From NCBI RefSeq assembly GCF_017922435.1, contig NZ_VDEZ01000003.1:248001-312000 (forward strand): DNA of 64,000 nt, written 5' to 3'. Source of the DNA: Thalassospira sp. ER-Se-21-Dark. GTDB lineage: Bacteria > Pseudomonadota > Alphaproteobacteria > Rhodospirillales > Thalassospiraceae. This document shows positions 25,519-34,829 of the stretch, piece by piece. A program made the position numbers and the translations under genes. Position 1 is the stretch's first letter; each line of letters starts with the position of its first letter. The notes beneath the pieces were generated by a model, which saw only the letters and a list, made by a program, of their open reading frames with translations, was not told where the DNA came from and searched no databases.

Positions 25519-26682
25519 TCACGCACTTCGCCACCGCACGATCACCCCGCACATCACCAGCACCGATCCAAGCCCGGCCACGGCGGCAAAGCCGAACCCG
25601 GCATAAATCGGGCCCATGATCATCGGTCCGGCAAACACCGCCGAATAGGTCACCGCACTATTAAGCCCCATCACCGCCCCGCGCGCCTCAGCGGCCTGTT
25701 GGTTTAACGAAACAACCAGCCCGTTAAGGCCAAGCTGATTAAGCATCCCCCAAACAGCGGTTCCGGCCATCGCAACGACCTGACTTTGCAGGGTCAATCC
25801 CCAGGTGGCGTAGCTTGTCGCAATCGCGATCAACACCAGACACAAATACCCACGGGTAATTTTGGGCGATATCACACCCAAAACAAATCCCATGACGCCA
25901 AACCCCACGCCATAGGCCATAACAAACATACCGCTGCCCTGTGCTGACAGGTCAAAGGCCGTGCGTACACCCACCCCGAAAAATGCAAAACAGCCGTAAA
26001 ACGCGGTCATATAAACCAGCATCACCGCCAGCAATTGCCACACACCGGGCAGCCGGAATGCCCGCAAGGGCGATGTCCGCGTGCTCATCCCGCCGCGCAC
26101 ATCCGACAGCAACATCACCAGAATACCAGCCACCAGCACCGACAAACCGGCCATCAGGAAATAAACCATCCGCCAGCCCAGATGCTCGGTGACAAACGCC
26201 GCGGCGGGCACCGCCACCACCAGGGACAACGCCCACCCGGTCAGCACCACACCAAGCCGCGCGGCCTCGCGCCCCTTGGGGGCCGTGGCGGTGACCGTGG
26301 CATAGGATCCCGGCAACAACACACCAACGGCCACCCCGGCCAGCGCCTGCGACAGACACAGCCAAACCCAATGCTGACTGAGCCCGCTTGAAACTTGCGC
26401 CACCGCCAAAAGAAGTGCCGCACATCCCAACACACGCCCGACCGACATCCGGTCAATCATCCCGGCCAGGGTCAGCGCCGACACCGCCGTCGCCGCCCCG
26501 AACGCCGAAATCGCCCAGGCCACATGATAGGGCTGCGTCGAAAGCCCGCCTGCCACTTCTGACAGGATCGGGCTTAAAACAAATGAATTGGCCCCGACAA
26601 GCAACACCGCCCCAAGCAGGGCCAGAACCTTCACTTGCGCAATGGCATTCGGATTAATCTCGGCATTTTGGTCTGTCATCAT
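25519..26682 (-). CDS. MFS transporter (DHA-type efflux family)
   Basis: The 387-residue inner-membrane protein has about 12 hydrophobic segments. The loop 2-3 motif of the major facilitator superfamily reads as LAGMIDRMSVGRVLG, and the first half contains GVAVGVLLPGSYATVTATAPKGREAARLGVVLTGWALSLVVAVPAAAFV, typical of DHA1-type drug or metabolite exporters. The start is uncertain; I use the ATGATG at 26682, and a longer ATG at 26715 is possible. No operon partner is evident, so the substrate is unknown. It runs convergent to the spermidine operon, separated by a terminator and a REP element. Confidence 0.82.
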   Translation of the reverse strand: MMTDQNAEINPNAIAQVKVLALLGAVLLVGANSFVLSPILSEVAGGLSTQPYHVAWAISAFGAATAVSALTLAGMIDRMSVGRVLGCAALLLAVAQVSSGLSQHWVWLCLSQALAGVAVGVLLPGSYATVTATAPKGREAARLGVVLTGWALSLVVAVPAAAFVTEHLGWRMVYFLMAGLSVLVAGILVMLLSDVRGGMSTRTSPLRAFRLPGVWQLLAVMLVYMTAFYGCFAFFGVGVRTAFDLSAQGSGMFVMAYGVGFGVMGFVLGVISPKITRGYLCLVLIAIATSYATWGLTLQSQVVAMAGTAVWGMLNQLGLNGLVVSLNQQAAEARGAVMGLNSAVTYSAVFAGPMIMGPIYAGFGFAAVAGLGSVLVMCGVIVRWRSA

Positions 26683-27040
26683 GCCATGTGATATGATTTG
26701 CCCTGTTTTAGGCAAGGAAATTCAATACTTAGCAGATAAAATCGAGCTCCGCTCAGTAACGGAACCGTCCCTGACCAGATCGCCGATGATGGCATCACGC
26801 ACCGTCTTGGATAAAGCAACGGCGCGAGTCACTTCCCAAAACGCCAAAACACACCACACCACGCGCGGCAAAATAAAGGTTTGCGCCGCAAAATCCGGCG
26901 CGCGCCGAATTCTATACCTTTGGTTGATGAATTTGCGCAGAAGGCTTGGCGTGCATGAATTACACGCGATTTCACCCCACCCTTGCGGGTAGCGTCAACC
27001 CGCTGCCGCGTTGCAAAATAAATCGTTCAAAATCAACTAT
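26683..27040. other. Gene-free stretch between mfs and lacI
   Basis: I see no supportable gene here. A small GC-rich hairpin (GCGCCG at 26883-26888 with CGGCGC at 26896-26901) is present without a T-run. The right end leads into the LacI-type promoter at 27041. Confidence 0.4.
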
Positions 27041-27095
27041 TTGACAACCGAAAGCGGTTTCGGATAGCGTTTCCCTGTTCCGAAAGCGGTTTCGG
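27041..27095 (+). promoter_or_regulatory. Promoter with two identical LacI-type operators
   Basis: TTGACA (27041-27046) is a perfect -35 box and ATAGCG (27064-27069) a weak -10 at 17-base spacing. The 16-base near-palindrome CCGAAAGCGGTTTCGG fills exactly the spacer between them (27048-27063) and recurs unchanged at 27080-27095, where transcription would start. The starts of the two sites are 32 bases apart. Binding of the LacI protein encoded next would block RNA polymerase, giving autoregulation of the whole osmolyte-glycoside operon. Confidence 0.85.
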
Positions 27096-27149
27096 AGCAC
27101 CAAACACCGTCAAAAAGGCGGTGAAAAGCACAAGACTCAGGGAGGTTCC

Positions 27150-28244
27150 GTGCCGCGCGTTCGGAAGCAAAACGAAACCATGTCGATTGCCCGGCTGGCC
27201 AAACATCTTGGTTTGTCCGAGGGAACTGTTTCGCGCGCGCTCAACAATTACCCCGACATCGCCGAAAAAACCGTCGCCCGTGTCCGCAAGGCCGCCGATG
27301 AGCTGGGCTATCGCCCCTCGACCACCGCACGGCGTCTTGCCCGTGGCGTGGTGGAAACCATCGGCTTTGTCCTGCCCGCCCGCGACGGTCATCAGATTGA
27401 TCCGTTTCTGGCCGAAATTCTCGACGGGCTTGCCACCGAACTGGCCCTGTCTGACTGGGATTTGCTGGTTTCCGCCGTCCCTGATGGTCATGACGAGGTC
27501 GAAGTCATGGACCGCCTGATCCAATCGGGCAAGGTCAGCGGCTTTGTTGTTGCCCGCACTAAACGCCATGATCCGCGCATCGATTTCCTGCGCACATCCC
27601 ACATCCCGTTTGTCGCCCAAGGTCGCACCGAAAACTGCGACGATTACGCATGGCTTGATATCGACAATGAAAAGGCCTTTGTCGATGCGGTGAATTATCT
27701 GGTCGGCCTCGGCCATCGCAAGATCGCCTATCTCGGCGGCGATCCCGAGCTTAATTACGCCTGGCAACGGCGCGCGGGCTATCTTGCCGCGACCAAGGCC
27801 AAGGGCTGCGATATCGCGCCGGGCTACATGCATGACGGCATCACCAACGAACTTGCCGCCCGCGAAGCCGTTTTGGAAATTCTCAAACTCCCCGATCATC
27901 CGACCGCCATTCTGTGTGTCACCGATGCGGTTGCCATCGGCGCCATCCATGCGCTGGCCCATGCCGGTATAGATGTCGGATCGGAAATGTCCGTGATTGG
28001 TTTTGATGGCCTGCCGATGGGCGAGGCCATCCATCCCGGCCTGACCACCATGAGCCAGGCCAGCTATCATATCGGCCGTGAAGTCGGCCGGATCGTTGTT
28101 GCCCAGGCAAATAAGTCAAACAAGGCAAATTCGCCTGCATCCGAATTTTCCCAAATTCTGTGGGAAGCATCGCTGACCGTCCGTGGGTCAGCCAACCCGC
28201 CAGCACTGAAGCTGGCCGCCAATGCCAAGGGAGGCATCTCATGA
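27150..28244 (+). CDS. LacI-family regulator of the glycoside ABC operon (AglR-like)
   Basis: The 364-residue protein starts at a GTG (27150) preceded by GGAGG at 27141-27145; the next ATG at 27180 has no ribosome site. The LacI helix-turn-helix is at residues 11-33 (MSIARLAKHLGLSEGTVSRALNNY). The effector domain follows with TIGFVLPARDG and GFDGLPMGEAIHPGLTTM. It is the first gene of a six-gene operon, with two matching operator palindromes just upstream. Its stop overlaps the start of the binding-protein gene as ATGA, so regulator and transporter are translated together. Confidence 0.9.
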   Translation: MPRVRKQNETMSIARLAKHLGLSEGTVSRALNNYPDIAEKTVARVRKAADELGYRPSTTARRLARGVVETIGFVLPARDGHQIDPFLAEILDGLATELALSDWDLLVSAVPDGHDEVEVMDRLIQSGKVSGFVVARTKRHDPRIDFLRTSHIPFVAQGRTENCDDYAWLDIDNEKAFVDAVNYLVGLGHRKIAYLGGDPELNYAWQRRAGYLAATKAKGCDIAPGYMHDGITNELAAREAVLEILKLPDHPTAILCVTDAVAIGAIHALAHAGIDVGSEMSVIGFDGLPMGEAIHPGLTTMSQASYHIGREVGRIVVAQANKSNKANSPASEFSQILWEASLTVRGSANPPALKLAANAKGGIS

Positions 28245-29587
28245 AAACAAGGTTTACGCGTGCTTTAACGCTTGCTGCCGCTGGTCTGCTGGTTTCCACC
28301 AGCATCGCCAGTGCGCAACTGCGGTTCTGGACCACCGAAGAACAACCCGAACGCCTGGCCAAGCAAGAAGAAATGGCCAAGGAATTCGAAGCCAAAACCG
28401 GCACCTCTGTGGAAGTCATTCCGGTCACTGAAACCGAACTTGGCACGCGTGCCACCGCCGCCTACGCCGCCGGTGACTTGCCAGACGTCATTTACCTGAC
28501 CCTGCAATATGTCCTGCCCTGGTCCGAGGCCGGCATCCTCGATACCGAAGCCAACAACGAAGTCGTCAACCAGCTGGGCAAGGATACCTTCGCCCCAGCC
28601 GCACTCAGCATGGCTGATTTCGACGGCGAAGTTGCAGCAGTCCCCTCTGATGGCTGGACCCAGATGGTGCTTTATCGCAAGGACCTGTTTGACGAGGCCG
28701 GCCTTGAGGCCCCCAACACCTACGCCAATATCGTCAAGGCCATCGAAGCCCTGCACAATCCGCCTGAAATGTATGGCTTTGTCGCCGCGACCAAGATCGA
28801 CGAAAACTTCATGAGCCAGGTGCTCGAACACGTCTTCCTGGCAAACGGCGCAACCCCGGTGGCCGCCGATGGCTCGGTCGGCTTTGACAAGGCAAAACTG
28901 ATCGAGGCGCTTGAGTTTTATAAAAAACTCGCCGATGCATCGCCCCCCGGTGATCTGTACTGGAAACAGTCGCGCGAGGTTTACTTCGCGGGCAAAGCAG
29001 CGATGATCATCTGGTCGCCCTTCATCCTTGATGAACTGGCAGGCCTTCGCGACAGCGCCCCGCCCACCATCAATAATGACCCGACCTCGGGCGAGCTCGC
29101 CTCGAAAACCGGTGTTGTCACCCGCCTGATGGGCCCGTCCAACCCGAATGGGGCCGCCTGGGGTGACATTCGCTATTTCGGCATTACCAACGATGCCGAT
29201 ACCGACCCGGCCGAGGAATTTGTCAAATTCTCGCTCGGTGAAGGTTACACCAGCACGCTTTCCATCGCACCCGAAGGCAAATTCCCTGTCCGTCATGGCA
29301 CCGCCGACAATCCCGATGAATTTGTCAAGGCATGGGCTACGCTTCCGGTTGGTGTGGATCGCAAAAAGCCGCTGTCCGAACTTTATGACCCGGCCGTCAT
29401 CACCGATATCGTATCCGGTCTTGAAACCGCAAACCGTTGGGGTGTTGCCGAAGGTCAGCTGGCAAAGGCATCGCGCATCATCAACAGTCAGGTCATCAAT
29501 CGCCGTGTGCGCGAATTCATCGATGGCGAACGTGATGCCGATGCAACTGCTGATCTGATCAACGAAGAAGTCAGCAACATCGAATAA
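28241..29587 (+). CDS. Sugar/glycoside ABC transporter substrate-binding protein (MalE-type)
   Basis: The 448-residue protein has a signal peptide ending in SIASAQ (about residue 26) and a type II solute-binding fold of the carbohydrate group 1 family. Visible segments are QLRFWTTEEQPERLAKQEEMAKEFEAKTG, PSDGWTQMVLYRKDLFDEAGL and KAAMIIWSPFILDEL. It would capture a glycoside in the periplasm for the two permeases that follow. The ATG at 28241 has a GGGAGG site and overlaps the lacI stop codon. An 11-bp hairpin lies in the 71 bases after it. Linkage to a GH63-type hydrolase suggests glucosylglycerate or mannosylglycerate as ligand. Confidence 0.88.
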   Translation: MKTRFTRALTLAAAGLLVSTSIASAQLRFWTTEEQPERLAKQEEMAKEFEAKTGTSVEVIPVTETELGTRATAAYAAGDLPDVIYLTLQYVLPWSEAGILDTEANNEVVNQLGKDTFAPAALSMADFDGEVAAVPSDGWTQMVLYRKDLFDEAGLEAPNTYANIVKAIEALHNPPEMYGFVAATKIDENFMSQVLEHVFLANGATPVAADGSVGFDKAKLIEALEFYKKLADASPPGDLYWKQSREVYFAGKAAMIIWSPFILDELAGLRDSAPPTINNDPTSGELASKTGVVTRLMGPSNPNGAAWGDIRYFGITNDADTDPAEEFVKFSLGEGYTSTLSIAPEGKFPVRHGTADNPDEFVKAWATLPVGVDRKKPLSELYDPAVITDIVSGLETANRWGVAEGQLAKASRIINSQVINRRVREFIDGERDADATADLINEEVSNIE

Positions 29588-29596
29588 GCGATCTTG

Positions 29597-29629
29597 ATCC
29601 GGGGCGCAGATTATCACCGCGCCCCGGAT
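29597..29629 (+). other. Intra-operon hairpin after the binding-protein gene
   Basis: A perfect 11-bp stem, ATCCGGGGCGC (29597-29607) with GCGCCCCGGAT (29619-29629), has an 11-base loop and a weak T-rich tail (TTCCGATTTTC). It lies 7 bases after the binding-protein stop. It probably protects the upstream message or terminates part of transcription. Confidence 0.6.
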
Positions 29630-29658
29630 TTCCGATTTTCACAACGGATTTCAAGACG

Positions 29659-30972
29659 ATGGCCCCTTCCAACTCAACCGCTCAATCCCCGGCAACCACC
29701 ACGCCGCGCAAAGGCAAACTGGGCCCGATGGCCCGGCGCGAAGCACGGCTTGCCCTTTGGATGCTGGCCCCGACATTTCTCATTGTCATGGGCATTGTCC
29801 TGTTTCCGTTGCTGGCCAATTTCTGGATTTCGGTCAAGCCGGTCACACTATCGGATTTGCGCCCGCCAACTCCGGTGGTGTCCGAACGGGTCCGGGGCGA
29901 TTTTGACATCGCCGGGCAGGAATTTGAAATCCAGTACCGTCTGCGCAATTCATCGCGCGACGGCAATATCACCGACGTCGTCCTGACCGATACTTTGCCC
30001 GCGGGCATTACAGTCATTGATCCGGGGGATGTCTGTACGGTCGCGGGGGCCGAGGTCCGCTGCGCCCTTGAAGGCCTTCCGGCTGGCGAACGTACCCGTC
30101 TTAAAATGACGGCTGTGTCGGATGAAAGCTTTGCCGCCAATCCGGTTTCCCCGCGCGATAGCGAACCCACCGTTACCGGCACGTCGGACAACATCCTGAC
30201 CAACAGTGAATTCACGCTCGATAACTTCGCGCGGATATTTGATTCCCACGAATTCTGGTCGGTGCTGTGGGTGACGATTGCCTATACGGTCTTTGGCACT
30301 TTGGGCGCACTGGTTTTGGGCCTGTTTGCCGCACAAATGCTCAACAAACCCTTTGCTGGCCGCTCGATCATTCGTGGGCTTTTCCTGTTTCCCTATGTCG
30401 CACCCGTGATCGCGGTCGCCTTCACCTGGGTCATCCTGCTTGATCCCTTCAACGGCACCTTCAATGCCATCTTGCAGCGCATGAACCTTGCCGACGAAGG
30501 CATAAACTTCTTTGGTCAACGCGACATTCCCATTGATGTTTTCGGGCTCACCATCGATTTCCCGCTGGCCTTGGCAACCGTGATTGCCTTTGAAGCCTGG
30601 CGTTATTTCCCGCTGTCCTTCCTGTTCATTCTGGCCCGGATGCAGTCGATTTCATCTGATATGTACGAGGCCGCCGAGGTCGATGGCGCCACGCCCTTGC
30701 AACAGTTCTGGCACATATCCCTGCCGCAACTTCTGGGGATTTTGTCGACCCTTTTCCTGCTGCGCTTCATTTGGACGTTTAACAAGTTCGACGACATCTT
30801 CCTGCTGACCGGCGGGGCGGCAGGTACGCGCACACTCACGGTCGATGTCTATGAACAGGGCTTTGCCCTGTCCAACCTCGGCGCCGGGGCGGCGGTGGCG
30901 GTGGCCATCTTCATCCTGCTTCTGGTGTTTGCCGTGTTCTATTTCAAATTCGTCCACCGGGAGGATTCGTAA
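29659..30972 (+). CDS. ABC transporter permease (MalF-type) with an inserted DUF11-like domain
   Basis: The 437-residue inner-membrane protein has its first helix at about 33-56. The next helix begins only near 200. Between them, residues about 80-175 look like a DUF11-type beta-sandwich: IQYRLRNSS, VVLTDTLPAGITVIDPGD, CTVAGAEVRCALEGLPAG and RTRLKMTAV. This large loop would sit in the periplasm, where MalF also carries an extra domain, though at a different loop, that docks the binding protein. The usual permease features follow, including the coupling motif EAAEVDGATPLQQFWHISLP. It is downstream of the binding protein and overlaps the next permease by one base (TAATG). Confidence 0.87.
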   Translation: MAPSNSTAQSPATTTPRKGKLGPMARREARLALWMLAPTFLIVMGIVLFPLLANFWISVKPVTLSDLRPPTPVVSERVRGDFDIAGQEFEIQYRLRNSSRDGNITDVVLTDTLPAGITVIDPGDVCTVAGAEVRCALEGLPAGERTRLKMTAVSDESFAANPVSPRDSEPTVTGTSDNILTNSEFTLDNFARIFDSHEFWSVLWVTIAYTVFGTLGALVLGLFAAQMLNKPFAGRSIIRGLFLFPYVAPVIAVAFTWVILLDPFNGTFNAILQRMNLADEGINFFGQRDIPIDVFGLTIDFPLALATVIAFEAWRYFPLSFLFILARMQSISSDMYEAAEVDGATPLQQFWHISLPQLLGILSTLFLLRFIWTFNKFDDIFLLTGGAAGTRTLTVDVYEQGFALSNLGAGAAVAVAIFILLLVFAVFYFKFVHREDS

Positions 30973-32201
30973 TGCGTATCGGTACGGGTCTTCTTCTCGG
31001 TCTGCTGACCGGCTTGCTTTGGGGCACGATTGCCGTTGCCCTCACCGGCATTTCATTGACCCTGATCACCGGCCTTCCGGCAACGCCGATCATTTCGGCA
31101 GGTGCGCTTGGCGGGGCAGTCAATGCCGCCATCATCCTGCTGCGCCCGCCCGCAGATCGCACACCGGGGCTTTATCTGGTCGCCTTTGCTGCCGTGATCA
31201 TAACCATGATGCTGGTCTCCTTTGGCGCACCGTTCAGCCTGGCCTTCTCTGAAAGTTCGCTTATTCAGGCCTTCGGCGTCGGGCTGATCGCGCTTGCCGT
31301 GACCTTTGCCAACCGCGCGGTCCTGATCGACATTCAGTCGGGCATGCTCAAACGGTATGCGATTGATCTGGTGATTGTCCGAACCCTTAAGGGCTTTGGC
31401 TTTGTATTCTTTAGCGTGATCGTCATCCTGCCCTTCTATGTGATGGTGATGACCAGTCTTAAGAACCAGCAGGATCTGTTCCTGAACCCGCTGGATCTGT
31501 CGATTGACCTGACACAGGGTGCCGCCAGCCTGTTTGACAGCTATGTCGAACTGTTCACCAAGTTCAATTTTGGCCGCTTCCTTTTGATTTCGACCATCGT
31601 GTCGGTTTGCACCGTTCTGATCACGCTGGCCTTTTCGATCCCCGGGGCCTATGCGGTGGCGCGTTTGAAATTCCCCGGACAGACGGTGCTTTCAAGCTCG
31701 ATCCTGCTGATCTATCTCGTGCCGATGATCGTTCTGGTCATCCCGCTTTATGCAGTGTTCAGTCAACTTGGCCTGCGCAATACGGTGGTTGGCCTTCTGA
31801 TCGTCTATCCGGCCACCACGGTCCCGGTGGCCCTTTATATGCTTCAGGGATACTTCCGCGGCCTTCCGGCCGAACTGGAAGAAGCCGGTTTGATGGATGG
31901 TTTGTCGCGCTTTGGCGTGATCTGGAAAATCACCCTGCCACTCGCCTTGCCAGCCCTCGCATCGGTGTCGCTTTATGTCTTCATGATCGCCTGGAACGAG
32001 TTCCTGTTTGCCTTCATGTTCCTCGATGATCCCGACATCTTCACCCTGTCGCGCGGCGTGGTGTCGCTCAATTCATCCGAAGTCCCACGCCAACATCTGA
32101 TGGCCGGTGCGGTGATCGCAACAGTGCCGATCCTGGTCATCTTCCTGTGGTTTGAACGCTTCCTTGTGCAGGGCCTGACCGCCGGGAGTGTCAAAGGATG
32201 A
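30972..32201 (+). CDS. ABC transporter permease (MalG-type) with extra N-terminal membrane helices
   Basis: The 409-residue protein is longer than usual MalG proteins (about 280). The first 130 residues contain about four additional hydrophobic segments (LLLGLLTGLLWGTIAVALTG; about 35-57; about 68-90; about 95-112). A normal MalG core then starts near IVRTLKGFGFVFFSVIVILPFYVMVMTSLK. The coupling motif is EEAGLMDGLSRFGVIWKITLP. Start overlap with the previous stop (TAATG) supports the ATG at 30972 and the extension. The role of the extra helices is unknown. It pairs with the DUF11-bearing permease to form the pore. Confidence 0.87.
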   Translation: MRIGTGLLLGLLTGLLWGTIAVALTGISLTLITGLPATPIISAGALGGAVNAAIILLRPPADRTPGLYLVAFAAVIITMMLVSFGAPFSLAFSESSLIQAFGVGLIALAVTFANRAVLIDIQSGMLKRYAIDLVIVRTLKGFGFVFFSVIVILPFYVMVMTSLKNQQDLFLNPLDLSIDLTQGAASLFDSYVELFTKFNFGRFLLISTIVSVCTVLITLAFSIPGAYAVARLKFPGQTVLSSSILLIYLVPMIVLVIPLYAVFSQLGLRNTVVGLLIVYPATTVPVALYMLQGYFRGLPAELEEAGLMDGLSRFGVIWKITLPLALPALASVSLYVFMIAWNEFLFAFMFLDDPDIFTLSRGVVSLNSSEVPRQHLMAGAVIATVPILVIFLWFERFLVQGLTAGSVKG

Positions 32202-33577
32202 GTCAGATGAGCCAAGCAAGCCTTTCACTCGATCAGCTTACGGGTACCAACAGACGTGCGGCCGACATCCTGCTTGGCAATGATCGCGGCGGCTATACTG
32301 TGCCAAGTGCCAAGCTCTATCCGTTCCAGTGGAACTGGGATAGTGCGTTGGTTGCCCTTGGCTTTTCCGTCTTTGATCCCGATCGTGCCTGGCAGGAAGT
32401 CGAAAGCCTGCTTTCCGCGCAATGGGACAACGGCATGGTGCCGCACATCATTTTCTGGAAAGAGGAAAAAAGCTACTTCCCCGGTCCGGAACAGTGGGGC
32501 ACGACCGACATCGCCAAAAGCCCGCCAACCTCGGGCATTACCCAACCACCCGTTGCGGCAACCGTCATCGAACGGCTTCTGGCCGAAGATATCGATGCCC
32601 ATCGCGACCGGGCGGCAAAACTTCTGCCCAAACTTGATCGCTGGCATCAATGGTTTCTCGATGCCCGTGACCCGGATGGCCGCGGTGTGGTTGCCATCAT
32701 GCATCCGTGGGAAAGTGGCCGCGATAATCTGCCCGATTGGGATCGCCCGCTGTCGTTCATCGATACGGCGGGGGTTGGCACCTATCACCGCCGTGATACC
32801 GATATCGTCAACGAAGACGAACGTCCGAAAAACAACGACTATGATCACTATATGGCGCTGGTCAAATTCGGACGCGATTGCAACTGGAACACCGACCACA
32901 TCGCGCGATCCTGCCCGTTCTGGGTCGCTGAACCGGGCATGAATGCCATCCTGCGCCGGGCTGAACGCGACCTGATCAATATGGCAAGGCTTCTGGGGCA
33001 GGACGACATTGCCGCCCGCGCCACCGCCCGCCTTGCCCGTCTTGATGCCGGGTTTGAGTTGCTTTGGTCCGAAACGGTTGGCGGCTATGTCACGCTTGAT
33101 CTTAGGCGCGATGAACGTGCAACCGGCCTGACATCAGGAAGCTGGCTTGCAATGTTTGCCGGGCCTGTCGAACCGGCGCGTACGACCAAGATGGCGGCAA
33201 CCCTGACCCACTGGCTATCACAGGTCAAACACGGGGTTCCAAGTTTTGATCCCGCTCATGAACTGTTTGATTCCATCCGTTATTGGCGCGGCCCGGTTTG
33301 GGCCATGATCAACTGGATGATCGCCACCGGATTGATCGAACATGGCGAAACCGATCTTGCCGATCGCATCCGGCGTGACACGCAGGCGCTTATCGACCAA
33401 TCCGATTTTCGTGAATATTTCTGCCCGGTGACCGGCCGTGGTGGCGGGGGCACGGATTTTTCGTGGACGGCATCGATGTCGCTTTACTGGGCGGCCCGTC
33501 CCGAAACGTTGCCCATCCCCGCACACCTTTCCCAATCAACCGCACCAACCGGCACCGCAGATCAGGAGAACACATAA
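32198..33577 (+). CDS. GH63-type glycosidase, probable glucosylglycerate/mannosylglycerate hydrolase
   Basis: The 459-residue cytoplasmic protein has an alpha/alpha-barrel pattern like the short bacterial GH63 enzymes. Conserved landmarks are [16 protein letters not shown] (40-55), [10 protein letters not shown] (78-87), [14 protein letters not shown] (169-182) and [22 protein letters not shown] (404-425). In glucosylglycerate and mannosylglycerate hydrolases the acid is an aspartate near residue 182 and the base a glutamate in the EYF segment; Asp182 and Glu406 fit. It would split the imported glycoside to a hexose and glycerate. It overlaps the upstream permease gene by 4 bases and ends one base before the ATPase gene. 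A different glucoside substrate is possible. Confidence 0.78.
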   Translation: MSQMSQASLSLDQLTGTNRRAADILLGNDRGGYTVPSAKLYPFQWNWDSALVALGFSVFDPDRAWQEVESLLSAQWDNGMVPHIIFWKEEKSYFPGPEQWGTTDIAKSPPTSGITQPPVAATVIERLLAEDIDAHRDRAAKLLPKLDRWHQWFLDARDPDGRGVVAIMHPWESGRDNLPDWDRPLSFIDTAGVGTYHRRDTDIVNEDERPKNNDYDHYMALVKFGRDCNWNTDHIARSCPFWVAEPGMNAILRRAERDLINMARLLGQDDIAARATARLARLDAGFELLWSETVGGYVTLDLRRDERATGLTSGSWLAMFAGPVEPARTTKMAATLTHWLSQVKHGVPSFDPAHELFDSIRYWRGPVWAMINWMIATGLIEHGETDLADRIRRDTQALIDQSDFREYFCPVTGRGGGGTDFSWTASMSLYWAARPETLPIPAHLSQSTAPTGTADQENT

Positions 33578-33578
33578 A

Positions 33579-34652
33579 ATGGGCCAGATCGAACTTAAAG
33601 GCATCCGCAAATCATTTGGCGGGATTGATGTCATCAAGGGTATTGATCTTCAGATCGATGAAGGTGAACTGGTGATTTTCGTCGGGCCCTCCGGCTGTGG
33701 CAAATCGACATTGCTGCGCCTGATTTCCGGTCTTGTCGAAGCATCCGATGGCCAGATCCTGATTGATGGCGATGACGTCACCGGCAAACCGCCGGCGGAG
33801 CGCGAACTTTCGATGGTGTTTCAGTCCTATGCGCTCTATCCGCACAAATCCGTGCGTGAAAATATGGGCTTTGCCCTGACCGTTGCGGGCATGCCAAAGG
33901 CCGAAATCACCCAAAAGGTCGATGAAGCCGCCGCAACGCTCAAACTCGAAGACTATCTTGATCGCAAACCCAAGGCGCTGTCTGGTGGCCAGCGCCAGCG
34001 TGTGGCGATTGGCCGGGCGATTGTTCGCGAACCGCGCGCCTTCCTGTTTGACGAACCGCTCTCCAACCTTGATGCGGCACTGCGCGTTGAAATGCGTCTT
34101 GAAATCGCCCGCCTGCATCAAAAACTCGGCGCCACCATGGTCTATGTCACCCACGACCAGGTCGAGGCCATGACACTTGCCGACAAGATCGTTGTCTTGC
34201 AGGCCGGCCAGATCGAACAGATCGGAACGCCGCTGGAACTGTATCGCCATCCCGGTAACCTGTTTGTCGCGCAATTCATCGGCTCACCGAAAATGAATGT
34301 GGTCGACTGCACCGGGTCGGGTACACAACTCACCTTTGGCAATGGCAACACATCCGATATCGCCCGCAATGCAGAAGGTGCCACCAAGATGGGCATTCGC
34401 CCCGAACATATGGCGCTTTGTAATGCCGGTGACGCGGGTGATACCACCAAGGCCATCCTGACCGGCCAGATCGATGTCATGGAACATCTCGGCTCCGACA
34501 GCTTCGCCTATGTCAATGTCCCCGATGTTGGCCTGTTCACCGTGCGCATCGTCGGTCATTCCGACGCCAAGGAAGGCGACATGGTCGGCCTGCATTTCGC
34601 ATCCGGCGATGTGCATCTTTTCGACGCATCGGAAAAAACCATCCCGGCATGA
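33579..34652 (+). CDS. Sugar ABC transporter ATP-binding protein (MalK/UgpC type)
   Basis: The 357-residue protein has Walker [10 protein letters not shown], signature [14 protein letters not shown], Walker [13 protein letters not shown] and switch histidine in [15 protein letters not shown]-terminal OB/TOBE domain (about 240-357) is typical of MalK and UgpC. It energises uptake through the two unusual permeases upstream. The ATG at 33579 is used, with AGGAGA before it; longer frames overlap the glycosidase gene. It closes the operon, whose terminator stem begins inside its last codons. Confidence 0.9.
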   Translation: MGQIELKGIRKSFGGIDVIKGIDLQIDEGELVIFVGPSGCGKSTLLRLISGLVEASDGQILIDGDDVTGKPPAERELSMVFQSYALYPHKSVRENMGFALTVAGMPKAEITQKVDEAAATLKLEDYLDRKPKALSGGQRQRVAIGRAIVREPRAFLFDEPLSNLDAALRVEMRLEIARLHQKLGATMVYVTHDQVEAMTLADKIVVLQAGQIEQIGTPLELYRHPGNLFVAQFIGSPKMNVVDCTGSGTQLTFGNGNTSDIARNAEGATKMGIRPEHMALCNAGDAGDTTKAILTGQIDVMEHLGSDSFAYVNVPDVGLFTVRIVGHSDAKEGDMVGLHFASGDVHLFDASEKTIPA

Positions 34653-34673
34653 CAATACGCCATGCCGGTTTTT
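34644..34673 (+). terminator. Terminator overlapping the stop codon of the ATPase gene
   Basis: The stem CCGGCATG (34644-34651) with CATGCCGG (34661-34668) is followed by TTTTT. The left arm contains the end of the coding sequence and part of its TGA stop. A second palindrome, CCCGATATCGGG (34729-34740) followed by TTTT, may back it up. Confidence 0.8.
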
Positions 34674-34829
34674 CGGATTTGGGCGTCACTTTAAATCCTC
34701 ATACAATTAAAATGACGATAAAATGACGCCCGATATCGGGTTTTGGCCTGCTGTCTGATTTTTCATTAATATTGAATAATCGGCCTGATTATTCATTTTA
34801 ATCGAATAACCCAAAAGCCGCTTTTGACG

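Noticed and set aside
28265-29617. 450-codon open frame on the minus strand opposite the MalE-type binding protein
   Set aside because: Antisense shadow of a well-supported gene; the translation is glycine- and aspartate-rich with no family features.
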